Positions 33,903 to 45,655 of a stretch of DNA of 64,000 nucleotides are shown one piece after another. Numbering within the stretch: the stretch's first letter is position 1; the number at the start of each line of letters is the position of its first letter. Where the stretch lies: contig NC_053141.1 of the NCBI RefSeq assembly GCF_016808335.1, positions 28,685,249-28,749,248 of the forward strand. Direction: 5' to 3'. The stretch comes from Panicum virgatum. Taxonomy: Eukaryota > Streptophyta > Magnoliopsida > Poales > Poaceae. The notes beneath the pieces are model-generated. The model saw nothing but the letters and a program-made list of their open reading frames with translations. It ran no database searches and was not told the origin of the DNA. Made by a program: the position numbers and the translations under genes.

Positions 33903-35412
33903 AAAATAGTGCTCTAGTCCACCAACTCACCAACTTGATTGTTAGTTTGATATCAGGGTTATTTAAGTTCTGTTAGACTATTGTGCTACTTTAGTTAACA
34001 TACAATCATTACTTCTAATGGAGTGATCTGATCACTTGGATGTGCATATGTAACCACAATGTGGGTTCAACTTTTGGTATATCCTGTCTCATTGGATGAT
34101 GTGGCTTGCTGTTTGGTTTCTCTGTTCACAAGGAAGGTGCTCGCTCTTTGTGCCTTCCAAAACGTGAAGTTATGAGCTAATAAGTATTTAATTACATGTA
34201 CTTGCCTCTAAGTTATTTTTGACTTACTTTAACTGTTGGGATTTTCGTGTTAATTCTTCTTCCAGATAATGTATATTTGTATGCAATGATGTTATTTGTT
34301 AGATACTGCAATCCTGTGGCATGATGCTGATCCATATGGTATCCAGTGTATGCATTAACTAGACACCTTGTTCTGCTCGTTATCTGATAAAATGGCCAGC
34401 ATCAATCATCAAATTTAGTTTTAGTTGTTGTTTACTGTGTTATCCGTTATTGTTAGTCATATGTATTGATTGGACAGATTGATCATCATATGTGTTACGC
34501 ATTATTCTTCCCTGAGTTTTTTGTTCCGAGTGTTCTTGGCTGTGGAATAAAATTAGTGAAGTTAATTATTCATAGGCACACATTAATCTCTAGCTGATAG
34601 ACTCCACCTTCTATTCATAGTCATGGCACCACACAAATTCTCCTTATGCTCACTCTATCATTAACCTATAAATTAAAGCTTTGATAAGTACTAGGAGGCA
34701 GGGGCACAAGTCCTTCCAATGTTTTGTCCATTTTTGTCTCTCTTTTTCCAGCACCCTCTCTTGTCCTGAATCCTAACTGTACATTGTTTCAAGTGATTGG
34801 TTGATTCAGTATCACATTTGCTATAGTCATCCATAAGGTATTTGGTACATTGGATTTAGTTATCTTGGTAATGTATTTTTGCAGTTGGTAATTACCCTAG
34901 TCAAACTCAAACACAATTTTATCAATTGGTTGGCTGGGCATATGGCTGCCTTTGTAACTCACTTAAGTCTATGAAGGCTGGATTGACACACCATCCTGTG
35001 CTGTTTTTAGATGTTCAATTATCCCACTTTGGGCGTAGAGATTAAGTTGGCTCACTTTGTTGCGAGTAATTTTTTTTCATCATAGATACATGTGGTGAAT
35101 TTTGATGATTGCATGAAGTTCCTTAATTTGCTGCTACTGTTTTGAGTACAATGTTTGGATAAACCTTTTCTAAGATGTTTCATTTAAGACTAATGGTGCG
35201 ATACATTTTCCTAATACGCATACAGTGCATGGTTTAGTAGCATTGATTACTGTCTATTAGTGCTGGAACTAATTTTTTTGTCATCTGCTTAGAGTCAAGA
35301 CCCTTGTGATCAACATATTTCATTTCTTATGAATTGATTGACTTGTATCCTTCCCATAGACTAAGGTCATCCTTGATTAACACACACAACTTGGTGCTGA
35401 TGTTGTTAAAAG
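33903..35412. other. AT-rich intron or intergenic DNA, no gene seen
   Basis: Contains the third copy of the degenerate repeat (34005-34140). Otherwise no frames over 60 codons and no element ends recognised. Confidence 0.5.
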
Positions 35413-35592
35413 TTTTTTCTCGAATATGCAGGAGAACTGCATATCATTGCATTAAGAAGAGGAAAAAGGCCAAAATAGCCAAGTAACACACACACTGCCA
35501 CGCACCCAGGACACACGCCACCGCCCCAGCCTCTGGGGGGTCGAAAGACTAGAAAAACACACGCGCCGATGGACTGTAGCTAAACAAAACTC

Positions 35593-36537
35593 CTAGCCAG
35601 GGAGTGCGACCGCGACCACAGCACTCAGCCCTTTTGCACCTGCGATCATCCAAAGTTCAGCTTCCTCTCGTGCAAGTAGGAGGGCTCGATCAACGCTGGG
35701 AGTAATCCCCTCAAACACCGCATCATTTCTGGCCCTCCAAAGGGTCCACGCTCCCAGGACAACCAGGGTATTAAAACCCCGCAAAGCACCGGCACTTATC
35801 TTGTCACCAGCTTGTTGCCACCACAAAAATAACTCCACGTCACTAGGTTGGGGTGTGACAGCCTGAAGTCTGAAAATGCCCAAAAGTTGATGCCAAAACT
35901 GCCGGGCAAACACACATGCTGAGAGGAGGTGGTTGATTGTCTCCTCCTCCTGATCACAAAGAAGGCAATATTCGGGGTGAGGCAGACCTCGGCGAGCAAG
36001 TCTGTCTGCTGTCCAACAGCGGTTGTGAGCGACCAGCCACAAGAAAAATTTGCATTTCCTAGGAACCCAAGTCCCCCAGATCAGTTTGCCAGCCGAGAAA
36101 TATATGGTTCCATTAAAAAAGGCCTCATAGGCTGATCTGGTAGTGAACTGACCCGATGCATCAAAACGCCACTTGTGTATGTCCTCAACATCAGGTTGGA
36201 GGGCAACCGCCTGTACCAAGTCCCAAATATCCAGGTACTCCGAGAGTACAGGGACCGAGAGCTGACCCTGAATATCCCGGAGCCACATATTGTTAGTCAG
36301 AGCCTCCTTGACTGTTCGTCTGTTAGCCTTCCTCTTCGGAATACTAGCGAAAAGATGAGGGGCCAGCACTTCAATTGAGCACCCATTTAGCCATCTATCA
36401 GTCCAGAATTTGGTGTTCTCTCCGTTGCCTACCTCGGTTTGGATGGCAATAGCAAACAGCGACTTGGCACAAGAGTGAACCGGAACTGGGAGGGAGCTCC
36501 ACGGCTTTGCAGGTTCAGTTTTTCCGAGCCACAACAT
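35593..36537 (-). pseudogene. LINE ORF2 C-terminal zf-RVT region
   Basis: Open for 314 codons in a frame shifted relative to the polymerase. Early part: WTDRWLNGCSIEVLAPHLF, typical of the region after the polymerase thumb. Later the zinc module: RKCKFFLWLVAHNRCWTADRL and CLLCDQEEETINHLLSAC, with the expected Cys-x2-Cys and His/Cys ligands. It ends with a Trp-rich helix (LGAWTLWRARNDAVFEG). This module is thought to assist RNA binding in target-primed reverse transcription. Confidence 0.8.
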
Positions 36538-38171
36538 CTGACTCTAAGCGCCCAGCTGAACCGTTGCAGATCCAGAATACCAAGACCCCCAAGCTCCTTA
36601 GGCAGGCAAACCTTAGGCCAAGCAACTAGGCAATGCCCGCCATTGGCCTCTTTTCGGCCTCGCCATAGAAAATTTCGACGGATTTTGTAGATGGCCTTTA
36701 GGCACCATGGTGGAAGATCCAGGGCAGTGGCAACATATATCAGCATGGCCGTTAGAACATGTTGCACCAGAATGGCCCTTCCTGCTCGGTTCAATAAGTC
36801 AGCCTTCCACCCCGGGAGCTTGTCTGCAATCTTGTCGACAATAGGTTGGAGTTGTGCACGGCTTAGCTTCCTAATGGAGAGAGGGAGCCCAAGATATTTG
36901 CAGGGAAAGCTCTGGATCTCACAAGGGAGATGTGCCTGCACCACTGTTAGCTCCTCCTCTGAGCACCAGATGGGCATGACACTACTTTTTTGTATATTTG
37001 TCTTAAGGCCCGTAGCAGCACCAAACAGCTGTAGCAAGTCTTCCACCATACATAAGTCAGTGGCCACCGGGCGGAGGAATAGGTCCACATCATCAGCATA
37101 AATGGAGACACGGTGATGAATGTTTCGTGTAGCCAACGGTTGCAGGAGCCCCTCACTGCTAGCTTTCTCAACCAAACAGTTTAGAACGTCCATAACCAAG
37201 ATGAAGAGCATAGGCGATAGGGGATCACCTTGTCTAAGCCCACGCCGATGAAACAACTCCTCTCCTGGGCTGCCATTAAGGAGTACCCGGGTGGACGAAG
37301 AACCAAGGATACCACTGATTATATTCCTACACTTGGGGCCGAAACCTCTTCGTTGCAGAATTTCCAGCAAGAAAAACCAAGAGACCGAATCGAACGCCTT
37401 AGAGATATCCAACTTCAAAAGGACCCGAGGCTGTTTCTGTTGGTGAAGGTATCTTGCTGTTTGTTGGACCAAGATAAAATTATCATGGATGCAACGACCC
37501 TTGACGAATGCACTCTGGTTGGTCGCCACCATTCCACTTAGCTTGCTTGCCAGCCGGTTAGCGATCAGTTTAGTGACAAGTTTGGCAAAACTGTGAATGA
37601 GGCTAATAGGCCGAAAATCCTTGACCTGGACAGCATCTTCTTTCTTGGGCAGCAATGTTAGAAGTGCTGTGTTGAGTAGATTTAGGTTCCTGAAATTTCC
37701 ACGGTGAACTGCTGCAAGGGCTGCCAACACATCCTGCTTGATAGTGGTCCAGCACACCTTGTAAAAACGGCCAGTGTAACCGTCAGGCCCCGGGGCCTTG
37801 TCCGAGGGCATGTGTTTGATGGTGTTCCACACTTCCTCCTCCCCGAAAGGCAATTCTAGCTCCTCAAGATCATGCTGGTCGAGCTCCAAGTTATCTAGAT
37901 TGATAGAAATGTCCCTCTGCTCAGAGATGCCGAGGAGATTGTTGTAGAACTCAAACACTGCAGCAGCCTTGTCATTGTGACTGGTAAGTACTTGGTCATC
38001 TGAAACCAATTGGGAGATGAAGTTTTTCCTCTTCCTGTAACGCGCCTGAGAGTGAAAAAGCGCGGTGTTGGCATCACCATCCTTGAGCCATCCAATTCTA
38101 GAGCGAACTCGAGCCATAGTTCGCTGCAAGGAACTCAACGCAAGTGTTTCTTCAGAGTAAGCAGTAACCAC
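36429..38171 (-). pseudogene. LINE ORF2 reverse transcriptase domain
   Basis: 580 open codons. Non-LTR polymerase blocks appear in order: DKAPGPDGYTGRFYK, LLPKKEDAVQVKDFRPISLI, KLDISKAFDSVSWFFL, RRGLRQGDPLSPMLFILVMD, and the catalytic YADDVDLF. The catalytic Asp pair is present (SIYADDVD), so this domain alone could fold, but it is separated from the endonuclease and zf-RVT by frameshifts. A region starting ARVRSRIGWLKDGDANTALFH at the N terminus is also typical of plant L1 elements. Confidence 0.9.
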
Positions 38172-38956
38172 AGCTCACTGTCAGATAGCTGCCAGCTGTC
38201 TTGAGCAATCTCGAATTGGTGAATAATTTCCTTGGCCAAGGCGAGCTGGGTGGAGATATGACCCACTTTCTTTTGACTCCAGCTTTGTAGTGCTCGGGTA
38301 AGTGCCTTAAACTTCAAGGATAGAGTTTCGAACGGACAGAAATGTGCCTCGATCGAGTTCCACACTTCTGCGACCACATCCTGGAAACCTTCCAGCCGTG
38401 GCCAGAAGGACTCAAAATGGAACCTTCCTTTACCCTGAAGCAGATCTCCAAGCCCCAAGATGAGGGGGCAGCGGTCGGAATCCATGGATGCTGTGCTTTG
38501 TAATAGGCAATTGGGGAACAATCCCTCCCAATCCGTCGAACAAAAGACTCTGTCCAGTTTGCAGAGTGTTGGGGATGATCCTCCACCACTCCAGGTGAAC
38601 TTGCGACCAGATAGTGGCAACTCTTTTAATGCTAAGTCATTGAGTGCCCTTCGGAAGCGACCCATCATTGCACGATTAAGGTTTGAATTGTTGTCTTCTG
38701 CTCTGTATATCAAATTGAAATTCCCAGCTAACACCCACGGCCCATGATAAGCTGCACGAATACTGCGTAGTCCTTCTATGAATTGGATCTTCTCATTGTT
38801 GCCCTGTGGTCCATACACACATGTGAGCCACCAAGGTTCGCCTCCCGCATCGGCTGGCTGAAACTGGATCGATGTGCTGTGAGCATCCACTCGGGTGGAG
38901 AGTGCTGGACCCAGGTCATGTTTCCAAGCAACCAGGATGCCCCCACTCGCACCCAC
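38135..38956 (-). pseudogene. LINE endonuclease, N-terminally deleted and catalytically altered
   Basis: This is the APE-type endonuclease from its middle onwards (MGASGGILVAWKHD...), so roughly the first 80-90 residues, including the Asn/Glu metal ligands, are absent. The GDFN motif reads AGNFNLI, with the catalytic Asp replaced by Asn. The SDH motif reads DSDRCPLIL, with the catalytic His replaced by Arg. The RKFTWS and CKLDRVF words of the family are intact. The enzyme is therefore inactive by three independent criteria. Confidence 0.85.
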
Positions 38957-38959
38957 CGA

Positions 38960-40520
38960 AGGGACGAAGCTGAAATGATCGAAGGGTGGTCTGCCGGAAC
39001 AGGCAGATCGTGCCGAACGAGGGAAACCTCCACCGGGTAGACAAGAGAGCGTTTGGCAGGGATGTCGCCATTTCCGGCGACGGGTGCCTCAATGATCTCC
39101 AAATCGATCACCGGCAGAGCAGACTCCAGGGAGGAGCACCAGCCCGCCAAGCGGAAAACATCACGACGATCAGCTGTCACCTGGTGTAGATTGCCAATGC
39201 AGCAAAAATCGTTGAGCAGAGCTTCCGCCGTTGCGCGCCCCCAGGTGTGTGCCGGTATGCCACGCAGCTCCACATCGACCGCGATGGGGAGGGAAGCCGC
39301 CGTGGCACTGATGAATCGAGACCACCGCCGAACATGAAGACGATGGGAGTTGGCGATGATCGGACGTCCGCCATCGAACACCCGCAGAGCCGCTGCCTAA
39401 CCATGCAGAACGACCAGGAAACTTGCCGGGCCAAACGGACGGACGATGAATTGAGAAGCCTGCAACCCGAAGTACCCAGCGATCGTAGCCGAGATTGCAC
39501 CTGCCGAGCCGTCAAGGCAATCCCCGAACACCGAGACGACCATCGCCCTGGAGAGTTCCTCCTCTTATTGCACGATGCTGGCCGAACGATCGATTATCCG
39601 TCGAGGCCGCGCAGTAGCTGAGGATCCATCATCGCTCGAGGCCGCGCCGGAGGTGTCGCCAATGTCGTCACAGTCCCCTTCAGCGCCGTCGCCAGAGTCG
39701 GACGGAGGAGGACCGCCAGGTGGTGCTGCACGCAGGTCCCGGCGACGACGACGTCGACGTTGTTCACCACCGACCGCCGCCTCCCCGTCAGAGTGGGCCG
39801 CCGTGGTCATCTGGAGTGGAGGGGGACGGGCAGTCACCGAGCCCATCGCGGGGGCGGCACACACCGGCCCCCAGACCTTTCGGTGCCCTGACGAACCGGC
39901 GTCCGTGCGGCGGCGCAGGCACCTGTAGGAGACATGCGCGAGCCCGCGACACATGAAACAGCGCGGTTTGGAGCGGCATGCCAGCGCCCGGTGACCCTCG
40001 GCAAAGCAGTTGAAACACCTACCCCGGAGATCCCCAGGGACCGGTCGACGGGGTAGGCGGGCCTGACGCGAACGGATGCGGCGAGCACGACGACCTAGCG
40101 CCTCAATCCAACCATCCGAGTCCGGCCCACACGCAGGCGGAACAGGACGGTCCGCCGAACGTAGCACGACGCGCGTCGCCATGGCCTGCGGCGGCGGGGT
40201 CACCACGGCCGACGGCCTCTGGTCAGCAGCGCCACCAGGGGCCGTCCCCTCGGATGTCGACTTGATGGCGGCCAGCAGAACTTCCTTGAAGGATGGGGGG
40301 TAGCGCCGCCACCTGACTTCCCCGATGGTGGGGAATCACAGCACCAGCGCTGGGACCTGCGACATCCAGATGGAGCCGCGGAGGATGGGTCACCAGACGC
40401 CGACAGGGGGGTGGAGCAGAACTGGGAGGTGGCCGCCGGGCCTGGAGTGGGCGGCGGCGGGTGGCTGGTGGGTAGGCAAGGGGCGTCGGGGAGGGGAGGG
40501 GGCGGGGGAGACGAAGCGGC
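38960..40520 (-). pseudogene. LINE ORF1 (zinc-knuckle RNA-binding protein), broken
   Basis: Upstream ORF1 is spread over several frames. 40206-39565 holds two CCHC-type knuckles (CFNCFAEGHRALAC and CFMCRGLAHVSYRC). 39381-39000 holds a DUF4283-like segment of plant LINE ORF1 (HLHVRRW-like: RLHVRRWSRFISATAASLP; VELRGIPAHTWGRATAEALL). The family normally has the DUF4283 part before the knuckles, so its place here after them may be a second similar domain or a rearrangement. Frames change at about 39570 and 39380. Confidence 0.7.
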
Positions 40521-40570
40521 CATCTCGTCTCTCAAAGCCTGAGAAGATCGTAACCCATCTCGAGATCTCT

Positions 40571-42290
40571 GTAGTGTATAGATTTTTCCATGAACTTGAG
40601 CAGCTAGCTTTTGCTGTGTTTGGTGTTTGTTCATTTTTTGTGTAATCATTGCCTCAGCCTACTAAGATTGTCATCCTGATTCTAGACTTAACCCTAATAG
40701 GTTGATTGCGCTGGTTATGCATGGCCTGCTGCAGTGCCGTCTGGGCAACAACAATAGCTATACGCAGGGGTTTATTTTACAGACTTTTCAGCTTCTCAAA
40801 CTATACTACAACAGCATGTGCAATCTATCTACAGAACATCCTACAGCCTATACTTTTCAACACTGCCTAATTGTGGATGAAATAGACCGTTGTGTTTGTG
40901 TGATATCGCTATCTTGTATTGAGATTGATAGCCCAAGGTCTTTCGGAAAAAAAAAGAGATTGATAGCACACCAACAAAAGCTTTCTGTTAGCTCCTATCC
41001 TCGTTTGTGTTGCGTTAGATCTCAGTTTCTTTTGGGGCGGAAAGACCATGTGAGTTGCAATTTTTTAATATTCCAGTTCATTCAAAAAAAACTTATATTG
41101 GATATCAGGATGTTCTGGTTATTAGTTTCTATGCGGAAAACCGACACTATTCATTGTTTCCATTACAGGTGCCAATCTTCATACGTGGCATTTTGATGGA
41201 ATAAAAGAGCTCTAGCTTCCTTTCTGCGCGTCGATGGAGTAACAAGATTCAGTGCGACTACACATTACCTGTTGTGTCTGTCCTCGCTCCTCATACCATT
41301 TTGGAATGTATGGCATTGTTCAGCTATGATATGGCTATCGTCCTGCAGTCTACATATAACCAGACGATGAGCTTCATTTTTGAAACTTAGGAAGTTCACT
41401 CTTTACTTTGCTGTATGTAAGTATGTAACGTTCCAATGTGATGGGAACCATACACGGTTCAGGATCGGACATGTTCAGACATGCAGGTTACACCTTGGAT
41501 CCTGGATCCAACCAAATGTAACCTGACAAGCATCAGGTTACCGATTGGCCTATGTCCTGCAGCTTCGCCGTGCTGTTTTTCAGTCCCGGCGCTTGTGATC
41601 AACGACCTCCCGGCGCTGATGACCGATGACCGATGTCCTCTGTTTCGACCGGACCAGACAGCCGCACCGCAAACCCGGAACTCCCGGCAGCGGCAGCGGC
41701 CGGGTGGGCGCGTGACCGCCCGGCCGCTGCCGGGAGTTCCGGGTTTGCATTTCGGCGGGTGCGGGTGTGTTTCAGGGCCAGCGCTCTGCTCGCGTTGCCC
41801 TGTTCCTCTCATCCTCTTGCACTTGCACAACGTTGGTCGCACTCGCACCGGCCGGCGCGGAGAGTTGCCCAAACGCAGAACGGCAGTACGTAGCGACCGG
41901 GTGCATGTTCAATCATCTGGTCAACCATGGGTGACAAACGGACAGATGAAATGAACCTTGTAATTAATGGACAGATCGGAATACAGCTAATTTCTTCTAC
42001 TTAGCAACTACAGGCCAAAATCTCTTAAGACTGATTAAGGTATAGAAAAAAAAATGCACAAGGGTCGTTAAACTATTTCCGAATTCTCGTCCACAATTAT
42101 GGACCTTGATGTCACTTAGGATGAATGAACCAAGTAATAATCTCAAAGTATGAAACGATTAAAAATTTTCAAGACCAATATGCTCATTTTGAGTTTGTAG
42201 ATGATTAAGAATCCAGATAAAATTGAAGGATTATGTAATTCACTAAAAAATCAGACCATGGGAGGAAACCACATCTGTTTGCACTAAAAA
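40571..42290. other. Region between LINE and the second membrane-protein gene
   Basis: Mostly unremarkable. A plausible acceptor (TTCCATTACAG, 41158-41168) precedes a short candidate last exon for the first gene. A GC-rich perfect hairpin lies at 41669-41748. Frames of 130-160 codons near 41459-41954 overlap on both strands and follow from that GC-rich block; none shows a domain. Confidence 0.45.
41669..41748. repeat. Perfect 25-bp inverted repeat, GC-rich hairpin
   Basis: Arms 41669-41693 and 41724-41748 are perfect complements (GCAAACCCGGAACTCCCGGC...). The 30-nt spacer contains a competing inner stem (GCGGCCGGG/CCCGGCCGC). It lies about 780 bp upstream of the ATG at 42528. Confidence 0.85.
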
Positions 42291-42527
42291 TTGTGTAGAT
42301 CAGAGAGGTGCGCGCACCACATCCCCTTCCACAACTGCCGCTACGGCCTACGGGCACGCGCGATTCCACACCCGACAGCTCCACAAGCTTCCGTCACCCA
42401 CCTGGCCACCGCAAAACCCCCCGGCGGGCCGGCGGCTCGCCTCCTTTCCTCCGAATCCTCCCACCCAGCCCACGCGCGCCCTCCACCGCCGCCGCGAGCC
42501 CACCCACCAACCCCCACGCCGCCAGCC

Positions 42528-43217
42528 ATGGCGCTGCTCTCCGACGCCGCCGCGTTCTACACCTGGGCCGCCACGGCGTGGGCGTTCACCGCCAGCGCCG
42601 TCGTCGCGATCGCCCGGTGCTGGGCCCGCGGCCGTGACCTCCGCGTGGAGGACGTCTTCACCGGGTTCCGCGCGCCCCTGGTGCTCGTCGCCGCGCTGCT
42701 CTCCCAGGTCTCCCTCAGGCTCTACACCGTCCGCGTGAGCGTCCCCGAGGTATACCGGCGCGCGGGCTTGCTCGGCTCGGCTCCCCCCTGCCCCTTTCCG
42801 ATCCCACCTCGCTTCTCCTCGGATTTGTGGTGGGTTTTGTGTGGTGTGGTGATGCTGGTTCGTTCCCCGTGGTGATCCCAGCGCCAGCGCGGAGGCCAGG
42901 AGGCCGTCGGCGTGGACGCGGCCGTGGAGCGCTTCCTGAGCGACGAGGCGTACGTCTGGCCGGTCGGCGTCTGCATGTTCTGCCTCGTCGCCCTGCTGAT
43001 CTTCCGTGCCTACGCCGCGAGGAGGAGGAGGCCGCCGCCACCACCGCCGCTGCCGCCGCGTGTGGTGGCTGGGCGGTGGGCTGGTGACTGTAGCGTGAGC
43101 GTCACCGAGTTGGTGCTCTTCCTGTTCTCTGTTTGGACATGCGTCTACACCTTCCCCCTCATGGTCCGCAACTACATGGCTGCTACCACGAATGGTGGCG
43201 GTGCTGCGGCAGCATAG
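42528..43217 (+). CDS. Four-pass membrane protein, paralogue 2, about 185 aa
   Basis: Clear paralogue of the 31.6-kb gene; family name unknown. Exon 1 42528-42749, exon 2 42882-43217. Intron is 132 bp (GAG|GTATAC...CCCAG|CGC), phase 0 at the same place after a Pro-Glu pair. Membrane segments: about 8-30, 49-69, 97-117 and 148-170. Shared features: VERFLSDEAYVWP after the intron, an Arg-rich loop (RRRRPPPPPP) after segment 3, and ELVLFLFSVWTCVYTFP in segment 4. The C terminus is different and shorter, ending in a Gly/Ala tail. A donor-like AG|GTATAA at 43239 follows the stop in the same relative place as in paralogue 1, so a spliced 3' UTR is likely. Start in CCATGG context; the leader is C-rich. 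Confidence 0.72.
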
Positions 43218-45600
43218 AGTACTGTGTGATCGTCCGAGGTATAATAAGATCTTCCCCTCTATGTCTTCCTCTGTTGTGGTTTGACTTCTGTAAACCCTAA
43301 CTTAACCCACCACATGCTCGATGGATATATCTGTCAGACTGTCACGGTGCTATGCAACCCAACATCCAAATAGGTGCAGAGTTTCTGAAAATTGGCGCCT
43401 AGTATTGTGTGCTTATGTTTGGCATTACTGTTTGTTTTCAGGGAGTAATCTGATTATTCCACAAATTTGGTTGATTTCACAGCTGCCCTTCCTAGAAGCT
43501 ATAGACATCTATAGCGGAAGCTATAGCCGGCTATTTAAAACCTTACAGGGAATATACTCATTTCTCTTTAGTTGCTTCAAATGACTGATTAAGTCAATAT
43601 AAAACTGAATTAAAACGACCACCAGCCCTTGTCAACCATAGCTCGTTCTCTTATTAGCAGTCTGATAAATGGATGACTGTATTCTCTACCTTGTGAAGAT
43701 GTGGCTATGTTTAGTGCTTCCGGTCTATCTAGGCGAATAATGAACAATTGGCTTCAAAACCTTTGCCACTGGTGGGTTACCCTATTAAAATTCAACAACA
43801 GTTTAGTTTACTTTGGCTGGTGAACCAAATGTGCATTCCTGTATTCTTGTTAGCAGTTAGCACTTACACGAAGACTGAATTGACACAGTGTGCTGATTTA
43901 ATTTAGTTGCTCAATCACAGGTAGAAATTTCAGTGTAGTGTAGAGGATAATAGTTAGTTCTTCATAATCCTTTGCTTGTTAAAATTGACCGGTATCATTA
44001 TTTATGAAGTTAAGCAACTATCATGCATGGGTGAATGTTCCACACTGCCAATTCTCCTTAAGCTACACCTGTCTATCTCTGTTGTAATTTGAATATAAGG
44101 TACCTGTGAGTCATGTAGAAAATCCATCAGTGCACTCCTTTATTTTTCTCTTTTAAGCTAGTGGGTATAAACGTTGTTCAAATGGTATATTGGTATGTTG
44201 TACACAGTATGCCATTTTATCTCTGAATATTTGTTCTCTGAATATTCGTCTATATACTTATAGTTATCTAGTGGGTATATTTTCCCATTTTGGATAATTG
44301 CTCTGACATCATGATGATGTTGTAATGTGCAATAATTGAACTAATTAATCATTGCAGTACATGGTCTTAATCGCCACAGGAATGCTTCCTAATTTCGACT
44401 ATTGAGCAGTGTGTCGTATCACTGTATTACGATGAAATTGGTGGCACCAAGCCACCAACACTAACTGATCCTAGAATTAGTTCTCCTCTTCTTGTATTTG
44501 TTGTTCATATATTTGTACTTTTCAAACCAAATGATTACAATTTGCAAAGTGCCGCATTCCATTTCAACAAAGAATTTGGAGATCACATATGTACTGGATG
44601 TGTTGCTGGCTTATTTGATCTATTTTGATTGTTAATTCAATGTGTAAACTGACGTTTTCCTGCTACAATTTCAGTTCCGGAAACACATGCCATTTCTTGG
44701 ATGAGAAGAGCGTCAGTTTACCTTCTGCAAGTGACTTGATGATGATTAGTTCAACTGCAAGTGGTTCAAGACTAGGAATAACGAGAATGCCATCTACTGA
44801 ACGCATGTTACAAGTTGTTCTCTCTGTCGTGAAACTATATATCATGGAAACTGATTGATTGTACTCAGCCCGGATATAACTATTTTTCATACAATTAATG
44901 CATAGAACATCTCGCAAACTTCAATTTCGTGCCGACGGGAAGTAAAACATGATGCAGTCGAGTGATGGTTTATCACTCGAGCTGTATGTACTCTGCTAAG
45001 TGCTAAGGATGGGACATAGTCGGTGACTGTTGTGTGCTCCGCATGCCGGGTTATTTTGATATCCTCTATCTTGGCAAATCCTGCTGGTTTTTCTAAGTAA
45101 ATTATGTTGGTGACTCTCTTGTGTGCTCCAGTATGAAATTGTTATGCGGGTCCCTGTCGAGCATGTGATGGTCTCATGGATGACTTCATTGCCGTCCCGC
45201 GTGGCGTGGAGCTGTGGACACGATCACCGTGGCTGGCGTTCTCCAGGTGCACGCAGTACCGGCTCTGGGTGGCACGAACACGGTCTTGCTCGCCGTTTGC
45301 CTGGCGCATTGCGTCCCGACCCCCGAACACGACTCTTGTACGGTTGGAGCCTGGGTGCCCCGGTTGGAACGGCAGTGAGACCCGAGCTCAGGCCGGCACG
45401 GGCTCGCGGTGAGCCCCGGTACGGTCGGCGCGCGGCGCGCGCGCAAACAGAAGCATGGTTGTGCGGTCAGGGCGTTCAGGATCCAGCGCCGGCTCCTCCT
45501 AAGTCCTAACCCAACTACTCAGGTCTCCGATCGCCCGAGACCACGAACCCCAGTTCGCAGTCCACAAGCCAGAAGCCACGCCCACCCCGCGGCCCGTGCA
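43218..45600 (+). other. 3' flank of paralogue 2; possible late exon near 44.7 kb
   Basis: AT-rich and mostly without frames. At 44665 a good acceptor (TGCTACAATTTCAG) opens a 190-bp stretch of exon-like composition that ends in a stop at 44858 (…VVLSVVKLYIMETD). It could be a 3' UTR exon or part of the preceding gene. No domain recognised. Confidence 0.4.
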
Positions 45601-45655
45601 CGCTCGCGCGCTCAGCCCTTGCCAAAGCGCCCAGAACCGAGGGTCCGCGCTCCCC

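Larger units (their letters stand above)
35413..40570 (-). mobile_element. L1-type LINE, about 5.2 kb, coding-defective
   Basis: Reading on the minus strand: 5' end near 40570, ORF1 with a zinc knuckle, a truncated endonuclease, reverse transcriptase, zf-RVT, and a 3' end with a poly-A (T-run 35413-35418 on the plus strand). The 3' wording ('atgcaatgatatgcagttctcctgca') is that of plant L1 elements. Frameshifts lie between endonuclease and polymerase (about 38150) and between polymerase and zf-RVT (about 36430-36540), and there is an internal deletion near 38960. I could not match a target duplication at the two ends. Confidence 0.85.
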
